Assembly (NCBI RefSeq): GCF_020742345.1
Contig: NZ_DYXC01000121.1
Coordinates: 1 to 13,472, forward strand
DNA length: 13,472 nucleotides
Origin: Enteractinococcus helveticum
Lineage (GTDB): Bacteria; Actinomycetota; Actinomycetes; Actinomycetales; Micrococcaceae
Direction: 5' to 3'
Part shown: piece after piece, positions 1 to 8,300 of the stretch
Layout: each line of letters starts with the position of its first letter
Numbering within the stretch: the first letter of the stretch is position 1
Notes under the pieces: model-generated
Told to the model about the DNA's origin: nothing
The model's database searches: none
What the model saw: the letters and a program-made list of their open reading frames with translations, nothing else
Program-made: the position numbers and the translations under genes

Positions 1-110
1 TACAGCAAGACAAACCCTACTGCTACAGCACGTAACCCCTGAAGTTCCGATCGAAACGAGCTTCTCAGAGGAGCTGCCGACTGCGTTGGTTGGATTGTCT
101 TGCTCAGCAT
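1..110 (-). CDS. Acyltransferase-3 (OafA/YrhL-like) family protein, N-terminal fragment, runs off the left edge
   Basis: The minus strand is open from an ATG at 110-108 to the window edge, giving 36 codons plus two bases. The peptide has a short polar lead, then FRSELQGLRAVAVGFVLL, which closely resembles the conserved start of acyltransferase-3 membrane proteins (typically F/YRPEL-D/Q-GLRAxAV followed by the first TM helix). Known members O-acetylate or otherwise acylate sugars of O-antigens, peptidoglycan and exopolysaccharides at the membrane. An in-frame TAA lies eight codons upstream and no other usual start codon lies between, so this ATG is the only candidate. No good Shine-Dalgarno sequence is visible. 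It follows the heparinase-like gene on the same strand after about 105 bases and probably belongs to the same polysaccharide locus. Only the N-terminus is visible, so the family call rests on one short motif plus context. Confidence 0.62.
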   Translation of the reverse strand, partial: MLSKTIQPTQSAAPLRSSFRSELQGLRAVAVGFVLL

Positions 111-215
111 GCTTTGACAATAGTGATCATGGAGTTACGAGGCAAACCAGATCGCTGTTGTTCAGTGGTTTCAGAGGAACTGTCCAGTGTATTCCCTGAA
201 AAGTATAACTTTCTA

Positions 216-2036
216 CTAATCTTGCTGCTTTTTGAGGTGGGTACGGCTGGGGCCGACGGAAAGATGAGAGACACCCTGTGATGATGTAATAGCTAATTTG
301 AAAGATTTCATTTTGGAACGTTTTTTGAGTGAGACGTCAATGTTGTGTTCGTGCACCGGAGAAATAACCACTATCGATTCTGCTTTATCAGTCGCAAAAT
401 TAGCGTGTACCGAGGTGCCATCTCTCATATTTTTCCATCTAATACCGATGAGCCCGCGCCTGGACTCTCTCTTTCGATTGCCTCTGACGACATCGAATTC
501 GGGTTGGTCTCCGAACCATTGCATCACGATTTGCTGCGCCTTATCGGCGAGTTGTAGGGAGGTCGGATCGTTTCTCGACACTTCGATACCGATGTCTATG
601 AGCCATTGTTGGCAAATCTTTTGAGGTTTGTCCGTGTACACCCGATCCCAAATAACCCAGCAGTTCGTGGCTGGAAGATATATGACGCGACGAAGCCATC
701 TCGCTGATTCGAAATTTTTATCAAGAATTTCGATGACGTGAAGATGCTCGTCGTGCTGAACCAGCACAGCGGGAACATCGCCTGTCTCGTCGTAAGTTTG
801 TTCAGGAAGATTGACGAGGCTATGCGCAGATCTCGACTTAGTATACTCTCGGTCAAGATTTCGCTGCTGATAACTGTGGAATCCGCCGTCTGTAATCCAT
901 CGACGACCCAGTGTGTAAATATGGAGACTACCCCGGTCATTATGGGAATGTCTCTGTAGGTCAGGACCATGTCTGACGATTGTGTGGGATTCGTCTTTGA
1001 GAGGGCGTTTCTCGCCCCAGCCGCTGCGAGAGACTGTCAAGCCGTTAGGAAAGTGTCGGAATAGTGGAAGGTTCGTCGCCTCAACTTCGCCTCGCACTAC
1101 TTGATCAAGTAGGGGGTGGATACCTGAGCGACCCTTTCCTCGTCCTCCGTCACCAATCTGAGGCATGGTCTTGTCGGGCAAGATGAGGTGTGCCATTGTT
1201 TCTCCAGCTTTGTTCAGGCGTGCTAGAGCTTCGCCAGGAAGGTCGTAGCCTTCGAGCTGCACTCTTTCGCGTGCTTGTAGCCACCACACAAGGTTGTATT
1301 GGTGATAGGCAACGGAGCCTTCTTCATTGAGCCCTTCACTGTCGAAAGCATTTAGGACTTGTGTTCCGAGCCGATCGATTGCTCGGGACACTCCGGTATC
1401 ATCACTGAGCACACTTGATACTACGAACAACCCGAGGTTTTGATGTAGTCCGTGGTTGCCCGGCACAATCCGCGCATCGTCCATAAGCCAGTTTCGATGT
1501 GTCACCAAACAATCGATATACCATTGATCACCGGACTCCATGAGTGGAGCCCCCAAACTTATCTGAATGGCTCTATTGCCATCGGTCATATCCATCCAGG
1601 CATATTTATCTTTGGCCTCATGAATTGGAATATTTGTGTCAGCCCAGGAGTAAACGATACGTTTCCACTCATTCCTAGACTCTTCATCTCCGTCTAAGGC
1701 TGCCCATAAAAAGGGGTTGATCCAGCGAAGAGTGTGGAACTGAAAGCGCCAGTTACGATCATTGAAAGGATCCGCTGCCCAGTCCGTATAGTCGCCAGTC
1801 CAGGGACCATGTGGAGGGAGAGTGATCGTTCCTTGTTTGAGAGCTCTCAGTTGATCCTCTGTCTGAGCATGACGAGCATAGTGCTTACCGATCGACGCTT
1901 GCCGCTCAGCGGCCGCGAAATTAAGGTCACTGACTGTAAAATTATGCTCAGTGTATATTTGCTCTGAGTCGCGGCGTTGTCGAGTTCGATTAGCCTCTTT
2001 AAAGGACCCGTAGAACCGCTTCACCAGGGATCGCAT
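216..2036 (-). CDS. Heparinase II/III-like polysaccharide lyase family protein
   Basis: A 606-residue protein with the layout of alginate/heparinase-type lyases: an N-terminal helical (alpha/alpha toroid) region to about residue 310, then a beta-rich C-terminal part. Visible family signatures are NHGLHQN (194-200), EEGSVAYHQYN (238-248, candidate catalytic Tyr244), GDGG (295-298), HSHNDRGSLHIY (363-374, candidate catalytic or metal-site His residues) and RSAHSLV (402-408). Such enzymes cleave uronic-acid-containing polysaccharides by beta-elimination; the substrate here is unknown. No signal peptide or TM segment is seen at the N-terminus (MRSLVKRFYGSFKEANRT), and an in-frame TGA two codons upstream rules out an extension, so the protein appears cytosolic unless exported in another way. 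A weak SD (GAAAGG) lies about 11 bases before the ATG. It follows the exporter ATPase gene by 102 bases on the same strand. Proteins of this family are common in capsule/exopolysaccharide clusters. Confidence 0.85.
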   Translation of the reverse strand: MRSLVKRFYGSFKEANRTRQRRDSEQIYTEHNFTVSDLNFAAAERQASIGKHYARHAQTEDQLRALKQGTITLPPHGPWTGDYTDWAADPFNDRNWRFQFHTLRWINPFLWAALDGDEESRNEWKRIVYSWADTNIPIHEAKDKYAWMDMTDGNRAIQISLGAPLMESGDQWYIDCLVTHRNWLMDDARIVPGNHGLHQNLGLFVVSSVLSDDTGVSRAIDRLGTQVLNAFDSEGLNEEGSVAYHQYNLVWWLQARERVQLEGYDLPGEALARLNKAGETMAHLILPDKTMPQIGDGGRGKGRSGIHPLLDQVVRGEVEATNLPLFRHFPNGLTVSRSGWGEKRPLKDESHTIVRHGPDLQRHSHNDRGSLHIYTLGRRWITDGGFHSYQQRNLDREYTKSRSAHSLVNLPEQTYDETGDVPAVLVQHDEHLHVIEILDKNFESARWLRRVIYLPATNCWVIWDRVYTDKPQKICQQWLIDIGIEVSRNDPTSLQLADKAQQIVMQWFGDQPEFDVVRGNRKRESRRGLIGIRWKNMRDGTSVHANFATDKAESIVVISPVHEHNIDVSLKKRSKMKSFKLAITSSQGVSHLSVGPSRTHLKKQQD

Positions 2037-2138
2037 TAATCAAACAGCCTTTCGTCAATAAGCTGGACCTAATGATATCCGCTTCCGTAAGACTGAACCC
2101 TAGTGTGGCGTTTGTCTTCTCTCATAGAAATGCGGTGA

Positions 2139-2999
2139 CTAAACCCATGACACAGTTTGGGGTAGGTATGAGTTGCGGATCTCTTCCAGGTAGGACGCGC
2201 CCGCTTTGTACTTCTTTTGGGCCATACGTTTGGTGTAGCCATGGTATGCCTTGGTAACCTCAGCAGGCTCTCCGTCCATGACCAGTTCGCCTTTTTGAAT
2301 CCAGATGCATCGATTCGTCATCTCCCGGATAGTTGGCAACGAGTGGCTAACCAAAAAGACTGACCCGGCTTGTTCACGAAGCTCCGCTATTCGTGCCGCA
2401 GTGCGATCCCGAAATTGCGCATCACCAGTATTTAGCGCTTCGTCAATTATAAGAACCTCAGGATCCATGCTCGTAGCAATCGCGAACTGAAGCCTAGACG
2501 CCATGCCGGAAGAATAGGCCTTCATCGGCAATCTGAGAGCGCGGTCGTCTAGGCCTGATAATTCAATAACGGCCTTGCGTTTTTCCTCGACCTGTTGACG
2601 CGTCATGCCCATAGCGAGGCAACCGAGCGTGATGTTATCGTATCCAGAAATTTGGCGGACCAGCGCGGCATTGACACCAAGCATGATCGGGGTTGATGTT
2701 GCGTAGATCGCTCCCTGCGTTGGGGGCAGGTGTCCTGTGAGAAGCTTCATGAGGGTAGATTTGCCTGAACCATTTGTCCCAATGACTCCGACGGATTCAC
2801 CAGTTCGTACTACAAGCGAGAGAGGTTTTAGCGCTTCCACATGCTGTTCAGTAACGCCTGCTATTCCCTTGATTCGTTGTAAAAGACCTCGTGGACCGTT
2901 ACCTTGGCTAGCACTTCGAATCGTGTAAGTGAGGGAAGCCTGATCCGCTACAACGGTTGCATCAGTAACGGCAGTTTTAATGGTCGGTGTCGTACTCAT
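2139..2999 (-). CDS. Polysaccharide/teichoic-acid ABC exporter, ATP-binding subunit (TagH/Wzt-like)
   Basis: A 286-residue ATPase that would power export of a lipid-linked polysaccharide or polyol phosphate across the membrane with the adjacent permease. Motifs in order: Walker A GTNGSGKST (74-82), a region LGVNAALVRQISGYDNI (107-123) matching the ENI-type segment of polysaccharide exporters, signature YSSGM (162-166), Walker B LIIDE (183-187) and switch His219 in LVSHS. The N-terminal stretch before Walker A (about 25-60) is the extended type seen in TagH, Wzt and RfbE families. There is no large C-terminal carbohydrate-binding domain as in some Wzt proteins, only a tail of about 35 residues. 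The reading frame stays open 31 codons further upstream to 3092, but that part lies inside the permease gene. The chosen ATG overlaps the permease stop as TAATG and has an AAGGGAG SD five bases away, so this start is firm. Expression is probably translationally coupled to the permease. Confidence 0.93.
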   Translation of the reverse strand: MSTTPTIKTAVTDATVVADQASLTYTIRSASQGNGPRGLLQRIKGIAGVTEQHVEALKPLSLVVRTGESVGVIGTNGSGKSTLMKLLTGHLPPTQGAIYATSTPIMLGVNAALVRQISGYDNITLGCLAMGMTRQQVEEKRKAVIELSGLDDRALRLPMKAYSSGMASRLQFAIATSMDPEVLIIDEALNTGDAQFRDRTAARIAELREQAGSVFLVSHSLPTIREMTNRCIWIQKGELVMDGEPAEVTKAYHGYTKRMAQKKYKAGASYLEEIRNSYLPQTVSWV

Positions 3000-3892
3000 T
3001 AACGCTCCCTTCCGTATTTTTCTTCGCCTTGCCAGAACATCAAAGTACCGATGATCAGCAGGCCGACTGTCCAACCTCCGAGAATGAGCCACCGCATCGG
3101 CTCAGGCCAAGTGTCGTAGAGAAGAACATTGCGAGACATATCGAGAACGTTGAATAACGGATTAGCATTCATAAGGCCAAGAATAAGCGGCATATCGGCG
3201 AAACGTTCTACGCTATAGAACACTGCTGAGAGGTACATCCAGATTCGCGTTCCGAATGTGATGATATGTGTGAAATCATTCCAGTCTGCAACGATCCGCG
3301 CGAGTACGAGGCTCAACCCTAAATTGAACAAGAATTGTAGAGCAACAATAGGAATGAATACAAGCCATTTCCAAGTAATAGGCTCAAGCGGCGGAATGAC
3401 TAAAATGAGCGCGAACATAGTGACGTACGTAGTCACATTTCGCATCATCTCTCGGACGTTAATTGCAAGCGGAAGCGTCATCCGTGGGAAATTAAAGGCT
3501 GTGACCAGAGAACGATTTCCAGAGATGGCTTTTGACCCAGCTACGATCGTTGAAGCGGTGAAACGATACATAAAGACCCCGATGATCAAATAGGCAACGA
3601 AGTTTTCAATACCTCGACTGGTCCCGAGCAATACACCGAAAACTAAGAAATAAGCAGCACCATTAAGAATAGGGTTCAGTACCATCCAGACACGGCCAAG
3701 GCTATCGTCAGATGATTCGCCAGCGATCCGCGACTTCGAGTCGAAGACAACGAAATGCCGGAATTCCCAAACTCGTTTGAGATATATCCAAAGGCCCTCG
3801 CGGCGTCCTACCCGGGTGAAACCAGTACCATCAACGTGTAGGACTCTGGTACCTCCCTCACCTGATGGGTTGGATGCATCCTCAGTCGCCAT
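2999..3892 (-). CDS. Polysaccharide/teichoic-acid ABC exporter, ABC-2 type permease (TagG/Wzm-like)
   Basis: A 297-residue integral membrane protein of the ABC-2 family. A cytosolic N-terminal tail of about 70 residues, including the amphipathic stretch WIYLKRVWEFRHFVVFDSKSR (35-55), precedes about six hydrophobic segments near 72-90, 97-117, 152-170, 176-200, 212-228 and 268-288. The segment NRSLVTAFNFPRMTLPLA (126-143) is the hallmark of polysaccharide-export permeases, where NRSL-x-NFPR contacts the ATPase. Its partner is the ATPase encoded next. TagGH exports wall teichoic acid and Wzm/Wzt-type pairs export O-antigen or mycobacterial galactan; the cargo here cannot be told from the sequence. 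The frame is open 17 codons further upstream, but the ATG at 3892 has a good SD (GAAAGGA, six-base spacing), so I chose it. It is the first gene of the leftward operon. Confidence 0.93.
   Translation of the reverse strand: MATEDASNPSGEGGTRVLHVDGTGFTRVGRREGLWIYLKRVWEFRHFVVFDSKSRIAGESSDDSLGRVWMVLNPILNGAAYFLVFGVLLGTSRGIENFVAYLIIGVFMYRFTASTIVAGSKAISGNRSLVTAFNFPRMTLPLAINVREMMRNVTTYVTMFALILVIPPLEPITWKWLVFIPIVALQFLFNLGLSLVLARIVADWNDFTHIITFGTRIWMYLSAVFYSVERFADMPLILGLMNANPLFNVLDMSRNVLLYDTWPEPMRWLILGGWTVGLLIIGTLMFWQGEEKYGRER
3005..3011 (-). promoter_or_regulatory. Ribosome binding site of the exporter ATPase gene
   Basis: AAGGGAG on the minus strand, five bases before the ATG at 2999-2997 and inside the last permease codons. 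It fixes the ATPase start at the TAATG overlap rather than at the more upstream in-frame ATG at 3092. Confidence 0.8.
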
Positions 3893-3898
3893 GTAGTT

Positions 3899-3905
3899 TC
3901 CTTTC
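3899..3905 (-). promoter_or_regulatory. Ribosome binding site of the exporter permease gene
   Basis: GAAAGGA on the minus strand, six bases before the ATG at 3892-3890. It favours this start over the in-frame ATG 17 codons upstream, which would add residues with no family resemblance. Confidence 0.7.
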
Positions 3906-3959
3906 AGTGGCCTCGAACATAAGGCTCGCAGCCAAAAGCTCACGCTACGCTATCGACCT

Positions 3960-3965
3960 ATAATA
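3960..3965 (-). promoter_or_regulatory. Candidate -10 element for the exporter operon
   Basis: TATTAT on the minus strand, about 70 bases before the permease start. No clear -35 lies 16-18 bases upstream, which is common in actinobacterial promoters but leaves this weak. The same bases read TATAAT on the plus strand (3959-3964), so the element could instead, or also, serve wecB with a leader of about 240 bases. Confidence 0.3.
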
Positions 3966-4071
3966 CTTTCACAATTTTAAGTACTGCGGTAATCGCTGCG
4001 TTCGTCGCTTAAGCTGAGACAGGCCGGCAGATCCCCTGACAGAAGCATATAAATTGCCTCTTCTCAGTTTA

Positions 4072-4095
4072 GGCGTCACGGTTTACGTGAACGCC
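4072..4095. repeat. Imperfect inverted repeat upstream of wecB
   Basis: Left arm GGCGTCACG (4072-4080), loop GTTTA, right arm CGTGAACGCC (4086-4095). The arms pair over nine bases with one unpaired A. No T-run follows and no gene on either side needs a terminator here, so an operator or a leader hairpin of wecB is more likely than a terminator. Confidence 0.5.
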
Positions 4096-4194
4096 CTAGT
4101 AGAACGATATGGTGGATAGCGTCCGGAGCTAGGACTTCTGTCCATGGCGACACCCCCATCCAATAGCACGTCAATAGGTGCCCGTCCCTGAATA

Positions 4195-4200
4195 GAGGAG
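4195..4200 (+). promoter_or_regulatory. Ribosome binding site of wecB
   Basis: GAGGAG four bases before the TTG at 4205. This strong SD supports TTG as the true start codon, and the resulting N-terminus MKKIMPVYGTRPEAIK matches the usual start of the family. Confidence 0.8.
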
Positions 4201-4204
4201 CACG

Positions 4205-5368
4205 TTGAAAAAGATAATGCCCGTATACGGCACGCGTCCTGAGGCCATCAAGATGGCACCAATTATTAAAGCACTGGAAGCATCTGATGCTTTAGACCCA
4301 GTAGTCACAGTGACAGGTCAGCATCGCGAGATGTTGGATCAGGTCAATGAACTCTTCGGCATCACACCCGCTCATGACTTGAATATTATCCAGCCACGAC
4401 AAACACTGAATGCTGTCATGGCCAAGACCCTGATGGGACTGGATACTATTCTGGAAGAAGTTGCCCCAGACGCAGTGATCGTACAGGGTGACACAACAAC
4501 CTCTACGGCTGGAGCGATCGCTGCTTTCAACCGTGGTATTCCGGTCGTACACGCCGAAGCTGGGCTTCGTTCATTCAATATTTTCTCTCCATTCCCCGAA
4601 GAAGCCAATCGGAAACTTACAACTCAGCTGGCTTCCCTGCACCTTGCGCCTACTTCAGTATCCCGAGACAACCTGCTGCGCGAGACTGTTGCTGCTGATG
4701 ATGTTTATGTCACGGGCAACACTGTTATTGATGCGCTCTACGACGTTGTTGATAAGAAAGTCCCGTTCGACGACGAGCGACTACGTGACGTAGCAGCAGA
4801 GGTTGAGGGAGGCAAGAAACTTGTGTTGGTCACGACGCACCGTCGTGAAAACCAAGGCGATGCTATGCGCGGTGTCGGACGGGCCTTAGCCCGCTTGGCA
4901 GACACGCACTCGGACGTTGTATTTGTCTTGCCTGCTCATAAGAACCCCGTAGTTCGCGAGGCAGTACTGCCATATATCGAAGATCAATCCAACGTGGTCG
5001 TTACCGAGCCTCTGGCCTATGGTCAGTTCACGCATCTCATTAGCTTGTCGAGTGTAGTACTCACAGACTCTGGAGGCGTTCAAGAAGAAGCTCCGGGCCT
5101 TGGAAAACCAGTGTTGGTCATGCGCGAAAATACTGAACGTCCAGAGGCTGTCACCGCAGGAACTGTTCGGCTTATCGGTACTGACGAAGACCGTGTCTTT
5201 GATGAAGTTCATACTCTGCTGACTGATTCAGCAGCCTATGAGGCGATGGCTGAAGCCGTTAACCCATATGGTGACGGCAAAGCAGGTGCCCGTACCGTTT
5301 CTGCCATTGAGCAATTGCTGGGCGTAGGTGCACGTATGCCTGAATTTGATGATGGTCTAAACAACTAG
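4205..5368 (+). CDS. wecB: UDP-N-acetylglucosamine 2-epimerase (non-hydrolysing)
   Basis: A 387-residue cytosolic enzyme that interconverts UDP-GlcNAc and UDP-ManNAc, the ManNAc donor for teichoic-acid linkage units and several capsules. The length is typical. Visible motifs: GTRPEAIKMAP (9-19), TGQHREM (37-43), QGDTTTS (94-100), HAEAGLRS (116-123), FPEEANRKL (130-138), TGNTVIDAL (170-178), THRREN (211-216), LPAHKNPVVRE, and TDSGGVQEEAPGLGKPV near the C-terminal nucleotide site. Asp96, Glu118, Glu132 and His212 fall where the E. coli enzyme has its catalytic acidic residues and active-site His, so activity is likely. The gene starts with TTG behind a GAGGAG SD. It is divergent from the polysaccharide exporter operon, which supports a role in the same surface polymer, and it ends 24 bases before smc. 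The alternative name mnaA is used in Gram-positives. Confidence 0.95.
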   Translation: MKKIMPVYGTRPEAIKMAPIIKALEASDALDPVVTVTGQHREMLDQVNELFGITPAHDLNIIQPRQTLNAVMAKTLMGLDTILEEVAPDAVIVQGDTTTSTAGAIAAFNRGIPVVHAEAGLRSFNIFSPFPEEANRKLTTQLASLHLAPTSVSRDNLLRETVAADDVYVTGNTVIDALYDVVDKKVPFDDERLRDVAAEVEGGKKLVLVTTHRRENQGDAMRGVGRALARLADTHSDVVFVLPAHKNPVVREAVLPYIEDQSNVVVTEPLAYGQFTHLISLSSVVLTDSGGVQEEAPGLGKPVLVMRENTERPEAVTAGTVRLIGTDEDRVFDEVHTLLTDSAAYEAMAEAVNPYGDGKAGARTVSAIEQLLGVGARMPEFDDGLNN

Positions 5369-5392
5369 CCCCTTTGCACTTGCGACCTTCTC

Positions 5393-8300
5393 ATGTACCT
5401 TAAAACCCTCACAATTCGTGGTTTCAAATCCTTTGCATCGAAGACCACGTTTGAATTTGAACCAGGCGTTACATCCGTCATCGGACCAAACGGTTCGGGG
5501 AAATCAAACGTGGTCGATGCATTGGCATGGGTCATGGGGGAGCAGGGAGCAAAAAACCTGCGTGGCGGGAAGATGGAAGATGTCATCTTCGCTGGCACCA
5601 CCGGGAGGGCACCGTTAGGTCGTGCCCAGGTTGAACTGACCATTGACAATTCCGACGGTACCTTGCCGATTGATTTCTCCGAAGTCACTATTAGTCGAAC
5701 GCTTTTTCGATCCGGCGGTTCTGAGTACCACATCAGCGGAGAACCAGCACGCCTTCTCGATATTCAGGAACTTCTATCGGATTCTGGTCTTGGCCGAGAA
5801 ATGCATGTCATCGTCGGTCAGGGGCAACTTGATCGCATTTTGCAGGCTACACCTGAAGAACGCAGGGGTTTCATTGAGGAAGCCGCCGGCATCCTGAAAC
5901 ATCGCCGAAGAAAAGAGCGTTCGGAACGCAAGCTCGAATCAATGCGTGCCAACTTAGACCGGATTCGAGACCTCACAGAGGAAGTTCACCGCCAACTGGG
6001 TCCCCTGTCTCGGCAGGCAAACACCGCCCGCAAAGCGCAGCGTATTCAACATGATGTTCGCGATGCTTCAGCCAGACTCTTGGCTGATGACGTTGTCACC
6101 GCATCGGCACGGCTTCAAGACCTTATCGACGCCGATAATCTACTGGAACAACGTCATAAAAAACTCACTCAGGACCTTGAAGAGCGCGAGAAACATAACA
6201 AGGAGCTCGCGGAGCGAACTCAACAGACGACTCAGGCGGCTGACCGGGCCCGTGACCACCGGTATCAGCTCACCGCGCTAACCGAACGGTTCCGTTCTCT
6301 ACAAGCACTGGCAAACGAACGTTTAAAAACAAGTTCCAGGCCAGCTGTTGCGTCCTCAGGGCTGTCGCCGGAAGAAGCCGAAACACAGCTGAAGCAAAAC
6401 CAAGATGCGCTCGAGGCGAGTCGCGATAAACAACAAAAACTCGAATATTCACTGAATGAAGCTGTAGCAGCACGAGAACAAGCGGAGAAACAGGTTCGCG
6501 TGGCTCGCGAAACCTACACTCAATTGGTTCGTGAAGAAGCGGACCAACAGAAATCGTTCGCCATGGCCGAAAGTCGAAAGACGTCAGCTGAAACAAAACT
6601 GCAGTCGCTTGAAGCACAACTTATCCGGATTAACCAAGACGAGACTCTAAACGCTGAGTCATTTGCTGACGGTGAGCAGGAAATTGCGTCACATAAGGAG
6701 AACTTGGCCGTAGTCGAGGCCGAGTTAAATCAGGTACGTGAGCAAGAAGCTGAAGCTCGCGAACGGGAACGAGAAGCACGCCAGCAGGTCAAAACAGCTG
6801 AAGGCGTGGTCAATGAACTTCGAAGTACGGAAAGTGCTGCCCGTGCTCGTGTTGAAGTACTTGCTCAATCGTTACAACCTGATCCAGGCTCCGCTAAAGC
6901 GACCATTGCGAACATCGGTGGACAAGATTTCTCCGAAATTCTTGACATTGAACCAGGATGGGAAAAAGCTATCGCAGCGCTCCTTGCAGGTTCCATTGAC
7001 TCCGTATGGTTTGATACATGGGCCGCCGGCTACGAGGCTGCTGAAAAACTTCAAGACGAAGAAATTTCTGATCTCCGTATTTTCTTTGGTGACTTCTCAC
7101 AGGGAACCGTCGCTGATATCGACTTTGACAACGTTCTTCGCATTGCAGACATTGTGAAACCCCGTGAGGGAAAGCAGATGAGCTTTCAATATCTCATGTC
7201 GTATTTCACCTCGTCAGTTGCTGTTGAGAACCTTGAGGATGTCCAGCACCTCTTGCAAGAACACGAGCTGTTTGAGGCTCATCCCAATTTTCACATTGTC
7301 ACAAAGCAAGGGCACCTCATCACGAGGCATTGGCTAGAGATTCGCGGCAAGGGGGATACCACTTCGCTCGAACAACGAGCTGCATATGATCGTGCAATTA
7401 ACGATGCTGAACAGATCATGAAGAAACTTGAAACGGCACAACTCGTGGCACAAGAGGCAATACGAAACCATAAAGAACTAAACCAAGTCCGCCAACAGTA
7501 TGACCCAGCTATTCAACAGCTGCAAACGCAAGTGACAACACTGCGGGAGCGTATCAAATTACAATCACGTGCCATCGAGCAACAACGCATGGCTCAGAAG
7601 CGTAGTGCACAGCAGCAAGAAAAATTGGCGAAGGACCTGGAAGAAGCTCGGAAGTCCTACGAACAAGCGGCCGAACAGTTCGATGCACTTCAGGCGGCAG
7701 CGTCTCTGGCCGAAACAACCTCTGGTGGAACAGAAGACGCCGCTGAAGCCCAGCAACAGGCGGAACGGAACGCTACCAAGACTCGTGCAGATGAGACTGA
7801 AGCCCGCTTAGCTTTGCGAACAGCGGAGAACGTGACCCAGCAAGCTGAACAACGGGTGGAACAGTCTCGCCGACGATTGTCGTCTGCGAAAATCGCCCAC
7901 CAAGAGTATCAACGTGCGTTAGTGCGACAACGTCGTATGCAACATCGGCTCAGCGCTCTTTTGACTGGTATTGACCGTGCCATTGAACATATTGAACAAA
8001 GTGTTCTTCGTGCCGATTCGGATTACGAAACGCTCGAAGCTCAACGAGTTGAGATGGTTACTCAGCTTGAAGACAGTGAAAAAGCCATCGCGAGCTTGCG
8101 AGAAGAACTCACTCATGTACAAGAACAGCTGCATGAGCGGCGATTAGTTCGTCAGGAACATGAGATCAAGTTGGAGCAGCTTCGTGACCGTGCACTCACG
8201 GAGCTAGGCTATTCCCATGAGTATTTAATAAAAAATTTCGGTCCGGATCAGCCAGTCGATACTGGAGACGACGAGTCCACAGAGATTATTCTTTATGATC

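Larger units (their letters stand above)
3893..4204. other. Divergent intergenic region between the exporter operon and wecB
   Basis: 312 bases without a convincing gene. It separates the leftward exporter operon from the rightward wecB and should hold a promoter for each. I see a -10-like element near 3959-3965 that reads well on either strand, an imperfect inverted repeat at 4072-4095, and the wecB SD at 4195-4200. No tRNA-like fold, known riboswitch signature or Rho-independent terminator was recognised. Confidence 0.7.

Noticed and set aside
90..281. A 63-codon open frame on the plus strand near the left edge
   Set aside because: It overlaps the ends of the lyase and acyltransferase genes on the other strand, has no SD and no recognisable content.
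596..970. A 124-codon frame on the minus strand within the lyase gene
   Set aside because: It lies in another frame of the well-supported 606-residue lyase and shows no domain; it is a shadow frame.
2139..3092. A longer exporter ATPase starting at 3092
   Set aside because: The extra 31 residues lie inside the permease gene and are arginine-rich without family match. The ATG at 2999 has a proper SD and the TAATG overlap.
2999..3943. A longer permease starting at 3943
   Set aside because: The ATG at 3892 has a better SD, and the extra 17 residues have no counterpart in the family.
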